Below, piece by piece: positions 58,923-64,000 of a DNA stretch of 64,000 bases. Below the pieces are notes generated by a model. It was not told the DNA's origin. It did not search any database and worked only from the letters and a program-made list of their open reading frames with translations. The position numbers were made by a program, and so were the translations under genes. How positions within the stretch are numbered: the first letter of the stretch is position 1; every line of letters starts with the position of its first letter. The DNA lies in NCBI GenBank assembly GCA_020848435.1, contig JADLAC010000052.1:1-64000 (forward strand). Direction: 5' to 3'. This DNA comes from Burkholderiales bacterium (GTDB lineage: Bacteria > Pseudomonadota > Gammaproteobacteria > Burkholderiales > WYBJ01).

Positions 58923-60185
58923 TCAGCCGCGCGCGTTGGCCGCGGCGCTGGCCGCCCATAGGTGGCGTTGCCAAAAGAACGTGATGACGGCGGTCAGCGT
59001 CAGGCCGAATGCGCAATACAGCGCGGCGGTCACTGGGAAGCCGAAGCGCGCGATCAAAGGGCCCGAGGCCAGCAGGCCGGGCAGGTTGCCGTAGATCGCG
59101 AGCATCCGGATGCCCATCACCCGGCCGCGGTAGCGTTCGTCCGAGGTCCGCAGCAGCAGCGCAGCCATCGGCACCTGTCCCAAGCTCTGCGCGCAGCCCG
59201 CGAGCGCGAGCGCGCACAGGCCCGCGGCGGGCTGGGGCAGTTGCGAGAACAGCAGCAGCATCGCGTACCAGGCTGCGGAAAAGACGATCGCCATGCGACC
59301 GGCACGCACGGCGCCGCCGTAGCGGCTCAACAGCAGCGAGCCCGAAAGCGCACCCGCCGCCGCCGCCGCGACCATGTAGCCGAGCAAGATGCGATCGGCC
59401 TGGTACACCTCCTTGGCGACATAGGGCAGCAGCCCCGTCATCAAGGGAAAGGCGGTGAGATTGAGCAGGAAAGCGAGGCACATCACGCCGAGCAGATGGG
59501 GCGTGCTCCAGACATAGCGCAGCCCCGACTTGAGGTCGCGCCACGGCGACGCCTGGACGAGAGCGCTCGCGGACGCCGCACGCGAGGGGCGCTTGGTCCC
59601 GGCTTTCAGCGTCAGGACCACGCTTACCGCGTACAGACTTGCGACGACGGCATAGGCGGGACCCATGCCGAGCGCGGCGACCAGGCCGGCGCCGCTCAAC
59701 GCGCCCGCGATGCGGGCGGAATCCTGGGTGGTGCGCTGAATGCTCATTGCACCCATCAGTTGCGCGCTCGGCATGGTTTCGCCTACCAGCGCCGCGCGCA
59801 TGCCGATGTCGGAGGGGCGCACCAGGCCCATGACCCCCGAGATGATCAACACGTAGAGCGGCGCGAGGATGCCGCTGAAGGCGAGGATCATGATGACCGA
59901 GGCGAGCAACGCATAGACCGTTCGCATGCCGCTCAGCAGCCGGCGCTGGCCGACGCGGTCGCCGATCACCCCGACCATCGGCGAAATGAGCGTGCCCAGG
60001 TGCTGCAACGACGCGAACAGCGTCAGCAGCAGCACCGAGCCGGTCTCGACCAGCACGTACCAGCCCAGGATCAGGGTCTCCATCTCGAAGGCCCAGGAGG
60101 TGGCGAGATCGGCAGGCCACTGGAAGCGATAGCTGCGAACCTGGAACGGCGCGAGGATCGAGGCGCGCTTGCCGGCGGCGTTCAC
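58923..60185 (-). CDS. MFS transporter (EntS-like family)
   Basis: This 420-residue membrane protein has about twelve hydrophobic segments and the MFS loop motif GVIGDRVGQRRLL (about residues 73-85). The pattern, including RDLKSGLRYVWSTP between segments 6 and 7 and the small DERYRGRVMGI segment near the loop of the second half, matches the EntS/enterobactin-exporter-like group. It is a single gene convergent with the crotonase. An unknown compound is exported. Confidence 0.86.
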   Translation of the reverse strand: MNAAGKRASILAPFQVRSYRFQWPADLATSWAFEMETLILGWYVLVETGSVLLLTLFASLQHLGTLISPMVGVIGDRVGQRRLLSGMRTVYALLASVIMILAFSGILAPLYVLIISGVMGLVRPSDIGMRAALVGETMPSAQLMGAMSIQRTTQDSARIAGALSGAGLVAALGMGPAYAVVASLYAVSVVLTLKAGTKRPSRAASASALVQASPWRDLKSGLRYVWSTPHLLGVMCLAFLLNLTAFPLMTGLLPYVAKEVYQADRILLGYMVAAAAAGALSGSLLLSRYGGAVRAGRMAIVFSAAWYAMLLLFSQLPQPAAGLCALALAGCAQSLGQVPMAALLLRTSDERYRGRVMGIRMLAIYGNLPGLLASGPLIARFGFPVTAALYCAFGLTLTAVITFFWQRHLWAASAAANARG

Positions 60186-60452
60186 GATGGCCCGGCCCCG
60201 CGCGTGGTCGACCCGCTTTCCTGATCCGCGTGCTGAGCGTGCATGAGACCTCGCATTCCGGCTGACCGGGACGATGTAGTGACCGCCCCGTGGAGCGCAC
60301 GCGATTGTACCGGGTGATCTGCGCGCCTGGCCCCCATCGCCTGGCGCGACGTCGCGGCAGTAGTGGCCGGACGCACGGCATCGTAGAATGTCGAGCGCGG
60401 AGCGCCGGGCACTTCACCGCTCGCGTTACGCAAGCACCCAGAAGCGCTCAAC

Positions 60453-63260
60453 ATGATCAGCAGATTCTTTTCGCGCTCCGCTCTCCACGAACATGCCGAG
60501 CCGGCGCAGCGTGCGCTGGGCGTGTCGCAGCTCGAACCGGGATGCGACGAGATCAACAGCTTCCTGCTCGACGATCCGGCCCCGGAGGTGCGCTTGGCGG
60601 CGGTTCGAGGCTGCACCGATGCCGGCGTGCTCGTGGCCGCGCTCGCCGCGGAGTCCGATGCCGCGGTACGCGAGGCGATTTCCTCCGCGCTCGCGCTCGC
60701 CATAGTCGACACCGCGGACGCTGAGCGTGCCGCGGTGCTGCTCGCCGAGGCGCACGTCGGCGACGCCATTCGCGCCGAGGTCGTGCGTCGCGCCGCGGAT
60801 GCGCTGCGGCGCCGGCTTGCGCTCGATGCGATCGGCGCCGAAGCCGCCTTAGTGGAGCTGGCGCTCGGTGCGGTCCAGGCCGAGACGCGCCTGGCCGCGG
60901 CGGAGCGGGTGGTCTCGCAGGCCGGGCTGCAACGGCTCGCCGAGGCGGCCAAGCACAAGGACCACGGTGTCTACCGCATTGCACGCCAGCGCCTGGAGGC
61001 GATGAAGACGCAGACCGAACAGGCCGCCGAGGCCGATCGCATCATGAGCGAGCTCGAAGCGCTGGCGCAGAGGCCCGGCGCCATTTTGACCGAGGTGGTC
61101 GAGCTCAATCGGCGTTGGCAGGCGCTCGACATGAGCGCGGACGCGGCCCGCCTCGCGCGCTGCGATGCGGCTCGGCGGCGGGTGCAGGAGCGCTTGGAGC
61201 GCGAGCAGGATGAGCAGCGCGCGCGTGTCCGCTTCGATACCCAGGTGCGCGAGTGGGTCGAGCGGCTGCAAGCGATCGCCGAGCTGCCGGATTCTGCCGC
61301 GCTGGCGCAGATGCGCAGCGAGCTCGCCGAGCTGCGCGAGCAGTCGCGGCAGCTCGAGCGCGCGGTGCCCGATCGCCTGCACGAGGCCGACGAACGCCTC
61401 GGCGCATGGGAAAGGGAGAGCGCGGCCGTCGCCGCCGCGGAAGTGCTGGTGCTCGAAGCCGAGCGGCTCGCGAGCGGCACGTATATCGACCATGGCGACC
61501 TGCCGCAACGCTGGGAAGCGCTCAGTCGATCGATACGAACGCCTGCGTTCACGCGCCGGTTCGAAGCTGCGATGATCGCCGTGGAGCAGCGCCGCCTCGC
61601 CCACATCCAGCTCGCGCAACAGGAGCTGTCCAACCTGCGGGGCCGCGTCCACGCGCTGCTGCACACGGCCGAGCAGGCGTTGGCGGCCGGCCAGTTGCGC
61701 GAGGCGCGCAGCGCCGCGGACGAGATCAAGAAGCTGCGCACCGGCGCGGGCACGTTGCCCAAGCCCAGCATGCAGCGCATCGGCCGCTTGCAGCAGCAAC
61801 TGGTTGAGCTCGAGCGCTGGCAGGCATTCGGCCAGCATAATGCGCGCGTTCAGTTGTGCGAGCGCGCCGAAGCGCTCGCGGCCCCTGACGGAAGCGACCC
61901 ACGCCAGCTCGCACGCGCGGTCCAGGACCTGCGCAACGAATGGAAAGTCCTCGACCAGCAATACGCCGGCGTGCCGAAGGCGTTGTGGGAACGCTTCGAC
62001 CGGGCGTGCGAAAAAGCCTATGCGCCGGCCGCCCGCCACTTCGCCGAGCAGGCCGCGCGCCGCAAGGAGGCACGCAAGAAGCGTGAAGCCTTCATCACCC
62101 TGGCAGCCGAGCATGCCGCCGGGCTGTTGCAGGAGCCGCGCGACTGGCGCGCGATCGAACGCTGGCTGCGCGAGACCGACCAGCAATGGCGCGAAGGCGA
62201 CTTGGGTAGCCTGGAGCCCAAGGCCTGGAAGGATCTCGACACGAAGCTCAAGGCCGGGCTCGCGCCGCTGCGCAGCGCGCTCGGTGAAGCGCGCGAGCAA
62301 GCCAAACAGGCTCGCAAGCAACTGATCGCGCAAGCCGTGAGCTTGGCGGGCAAGGCGCTGGAACGCGACACGCCGGCACAAGTCAAGGCCATCCAGGCGC
62401 AATGGCAGGAGCAGGCGAAGGCGATGTCGCTCGCACAGCGCGACGAGCGTGCGTTATGGGATGAATTCCGTGCGGCCTGCGATGCGGTCTTCAAGACCCG
62501 GCAGGAGAAGCGCAAAGCGGACGATGGCCGCAAGTCCGAGGCGCGACACGCGCTCGAACGGATCGTGACCGAGCTCGATCAGCTCGCGGCAGCCAAGGAC
62601 AAGCCGGACCAGGACCTGCGCCGTTCGCTGCGGGCGTTGCAGGACCAGTGGCGGGAAAAGGCGACGGGCTCGGACCCGGCGGTGCGCGCTCTCGAAGCGC
62701 GTTTCCGCGCGGCCAGGGCCTCGGTCGAGGCTGCGCTCGGGGCGCGTGCGCGCCTGCGCGACAACGCGCTGTGGCAGGTGCTCGCAAGCAAGGAGAAACT
62801 GTGCGAACGGCTCGATGTCCTGGTGCGCGACGCCAGCGCGCCTGCCGATGCGGGCGTGCAGATCGAAGCGATCAACGAGCAGTGGAGCACGCTTCCCGCC
62901 TTGGCGAGCGCCTGGGAGAAGAAGATCGGCGCAAGGCGCGAGGCGGCCCTGCAAGCCCTGGCCGATGTAACCGCGCAGGCGGCCTATCGCACGCGCATGC
63001 AGGATGCGTTCGAGCGCCGGCGCGAAGCGGTGCTGGAGCTCGAGGTGCTGCTCGGCCTGGACAGCCCGCCCGAGCTTCAGGCCGAGCGCCTGGCGTTACA
63101 GGTGAGACAGCTACGCGACCGCTTCAAGAATGCCGCCAGCGTCGGTCCCGAGCAGGCCGGGGAGCGGCTGTGCGACTGGTGCGCGCAGCCCGGCGTCGCG
63201 GATGCCGCGGACCGGGCACGCGTCGAGCGCGTATTCGCGGCCGCCGGCCGCCGCCGGTGA
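60453..63260 (+). CDS. Large DUF349-domain protein
   Basis: This 935-residue protein is of the DUF349 family. The N-terminal 150 residues have a HEAT-like pattern (DPAPEVRLAAVRGCTDAGVLVAALA). The rest is highly charged and helical, with several DUF349 units marked by LxxxW(K/R) motifs: LNRRWQALD, LRNEWKVLDQQYAGVPKALWERFDRA, LRALQDQWREKATG and EQWSTLPALA. Long coiled coils are likely. Function is not established for the family. The start at ATG 60453 follows AAGCGCTCAAC without a strong ribosome site. It is a single gene, with the flavoprotein gene convergent downstream. Confidence 0.9.
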   Translation: MISRFFSRSALHEHAEPAQRALGVSQLEPGCDEINSFLLDDPAPEVRLAAVRGCTDAGVLVAALAAESDAAVREAISSALALAIVDTADAERAAVLLAEAHVGDAIRAEVVRRAADALRRRLALDAIGAEAALVELALGAVQAETRLAAAERVVSQAGLQRLAEAAKHKDHGVYRIARQRLEAMKTQTEQAAEADRIMSELEALAQRPGAILTEVVELNRRWQALDMSADAARLARCDAARRRVQERLEREQDEQRARVRFDTQVREWVERLQAIAELPDSAALAQMRSELAELREQSRQLERAVPDRLHEADERLGAWERESAAVAAAEVLVLEAERLASGTYIDHGDLPQRWEALSRSIRTPAFTRRFEAAMIAVEQRRLAHIQLAQQELSNLRGRVHALLHTAEQALAAGQLREARSAADEIKKLRTGAGTLPKPSMQRIGRLQQQLVELERWQAFGQHNARVQLCERAEALAAPDGSDPRQLARAVQDLRNEWKVLDQQYAGVPKALWERFDRACEKAYAPAARHFAEQAARRKEARKKREAFITLAAEHAAGLLQEPRDWRAIERWLRETDQQWREGDLGSLEPKAWKDLDTKLKAGLAPLRSALGEAREQAKQARKQLIAQAVSLAGKALERDTPAQVKAIQAQWQEQAKAMSLAQRDERALWDEFRAACDAVFKTRQEKRKADDGRKSEARHALERIVTELDQLAAAKDKPDQDLRRSLRALQDQWREKATGSDPAVRALEARFRAARASVEAALGARARLRDNALWQVLASKEKLCERLDVLVRDASAPADAGVQIEAINEQWSTLPALASAWEKKIGARREAALQALADVTAQAAYRTRMQDAFERRREAVLELEVLLGLDSPPELQAERLALQVRQLRDRFKNAASVGPEQAGERLCDWCAQPGVADAADRARVERVFAAAGRRR

Positions 63261-63355
63261 CTGAACGCGTATCGCGTCCGGCCCCGGCCCGACCCGCGGT
63301 CCGACCACAACCCCGGTCCGACCGCGGATTGACCCCGGTCCGGGGGCCTGGGTCA

Positions 63356-64000
63356 TCAAGCGCGCGCGGCGGATCGTCCGGCGATGCGCCCGAAAACCGC
63401 ACCGGACATGAGACCGGTGCCGAGCGGGTAGTTGTAGTGGAATAACCCGCCGACCATTTCGCCGCAGGTGTACAGGCCATCGATCGGCCGCCATCCGGTG
63501 GAGATGACCTGGGCATCCTGGTTGATCTTCAGGCCGCCGAAGGTGAAGGTGATGCCGCCCGTGACGGGATAGGCGACGTAGGGCGGCGTGTCGAGCTTCT
63601 GCGCCCAGTTGGTCTTGGGCGGGTCGATGCCTTCGGTGTGCAAACCGTCGAGGACGGCGGGATTGAAGGCCCCACCGCGCCCCGCGGCCCGATTGAATGC
63701 TTCCAGCGTCGCCATGGCCGCGCGCTGGTCGAGCTTCAGTTGCTTGACCAGGCCTTCGAGCGAGTCGGCCTTGTACGGCTCGCTGGTCGAGTAGCGCGGC
63801 TCCAGCAGGTGCAGCACCTTGCTGTCGAAGATCTGGTAGACCAGGCTGCGCGGCTGCTTGAGGATCAAGCCGCCGTACTTCGCATAGGTGAACGCGTTGA
63901 AGTCGACCCCTTCGTCGACCCAGCGCTTGCCCTCGACGTTGAGCATGACGCCATAGGTGTAGGACAGGCGGTTGGTCTTGTCCGTGAGCTTGCGCTCGCC
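63356..64000 (-). CDS. TcuA-like FAD-dependent tricarballylate dehydrogenase (3' part, runs off the right edge)
   Basis: Only the C-terminal 214 residues are inside the window; the frame is open to base 64000. The protein belongs to the fumarate-reductase/succinate-dehydrogenase flavoprotein family. The C-terminal GEMVGGLFHYNYPLGTGLMSGAVFGRIAGRSA and TGGITFTFGGLKINQDAQVIS closely fit tricarballylate dehydrogenase TcuA, which oxidises tricarballylate to cis-aconitate. If right, this adds an aconitate-generating step beside the aconitase-type hydratases. The GC-rich ending after the stop (63270-63350) has repeated CCGGTCCGAC units. Confidence 0.8.
   Translation of the reverse strand, partial: GERKLTDKTNRLSYTYGVMLNVEGKRWVDEGVDFNAFTYAKYGGLILKQPRSLVYQIFDSKVLHLLEPRYSTSEPYKADSLEGLVKQLKLDQRAAMATLEAFNRAAGRGGAFNPAVLDGLHTEGIDPPKTNWAQKLDTPPYVAYPVTGGITFTFGGLKINQDAQVISTGWRPIDGLYTCGEMVGGLFHYNYPLGTGLMSGAVFGRIAGRSAARA

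Overview
The window is 64 kb of GC-rich, densely packed bacterial chromosome. The gene repertoire suggests a free-living betaproteobacterium, probably Burkholderiales: two Bug-type tripartite tricarboxylate receptors, three class III CoA-transferases, a PrkA/YeaH/SpoVR operon, a lysine-rich SWIB protein and a large DUF349 protein. This is an inference from gene content; there is no rRNA in the window. I see no prophage, CRISPR array, complete insertion sequence or replication origin. There is one tRNA gene, tRNA-Arg(CCU), on the minus strand at 21735-21810.

Layout. 0.3-4 kb: a split aconitase X (large and swivel subunits overlapping by 4 bp), then an overlapping NUDIX/metallo-beta-lactamase pair. 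4-9 kb: a minus-strand acyl-CoA group (PaaG-like isomerase, CoA-transferase, exported unknown) divergent from an IclR regulator, which is followed by a GNAT acetyltransferase and an SDR dehydrogenase. 9-15 kb: MFS transporter, beta-hydroxyacid dehydrogenase, PrpF-type isomerase and a PilZ-like protein. 15-21 kb: first carboxylate module, with MmgE/PrpD, LeuD-like and LeuC-like genes on the minus strand divergent from an isocitrate-lyase-family enzyme and a Bug receptor. 21-30 kb: exported nuclease, tRNA, prkA-yeaH-spoVR, SirB1-like and VOC proteins. 30-38 kb: mlaA, a semialdehyde dehydrogenase, an overlapping operon (beta-propeller, polysaccharide deacetylase, fatty-acid hydroxylase), malonyl-CoA decarboxylase and an exported methyltransferase. 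38-43 kb: second carboxylate module (Bug receptor divergent from LeuC2-like, LeuD-like and MmgE/PrpD). 43-53 kb: carbamate-kinase-like protein, FAD oxidoreductase, two CoA-transferases, GST, a ThDP decarboxylase and an acyl-CoA dehydrogenase. 53-64 kb: SWIB protein, the wreck of a hybrid histidine kinase, alpha/beta hydrolase, ada with a recognisable Ada box, DUF808, crotonase, MFS, DUF349, and the 3' part of a tricarballylate-dehydrogenase-like flavoprotein running off the right edge.

The main theme is uptake and breakdown of small branched di- and tricarboxylates. Two independent aconitase-superfamily pairs, each with an MmgE/PrpD protein and a divergent Bug receptor gene nearby, sit with a separate aconitase X, a PrpF isomerase, a PEP-mutase/isocitrate-lyase-type C-C lyase and a TcuA-like dehydrogenase. 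The chemistry resembles the methylcitrate and dimethylmalate routes, but substrates cannot be read from the sequence.

Between the genes lie several small dispersed repeat families: a 26-bp motif that mostly occurs as inverted pairs, a 26-53-bp motif with long and short forms, and REP-like palindromes and short tandem repeats. Some of them supply stop codons, a C-terminus or a leader region to neighbouring genes.
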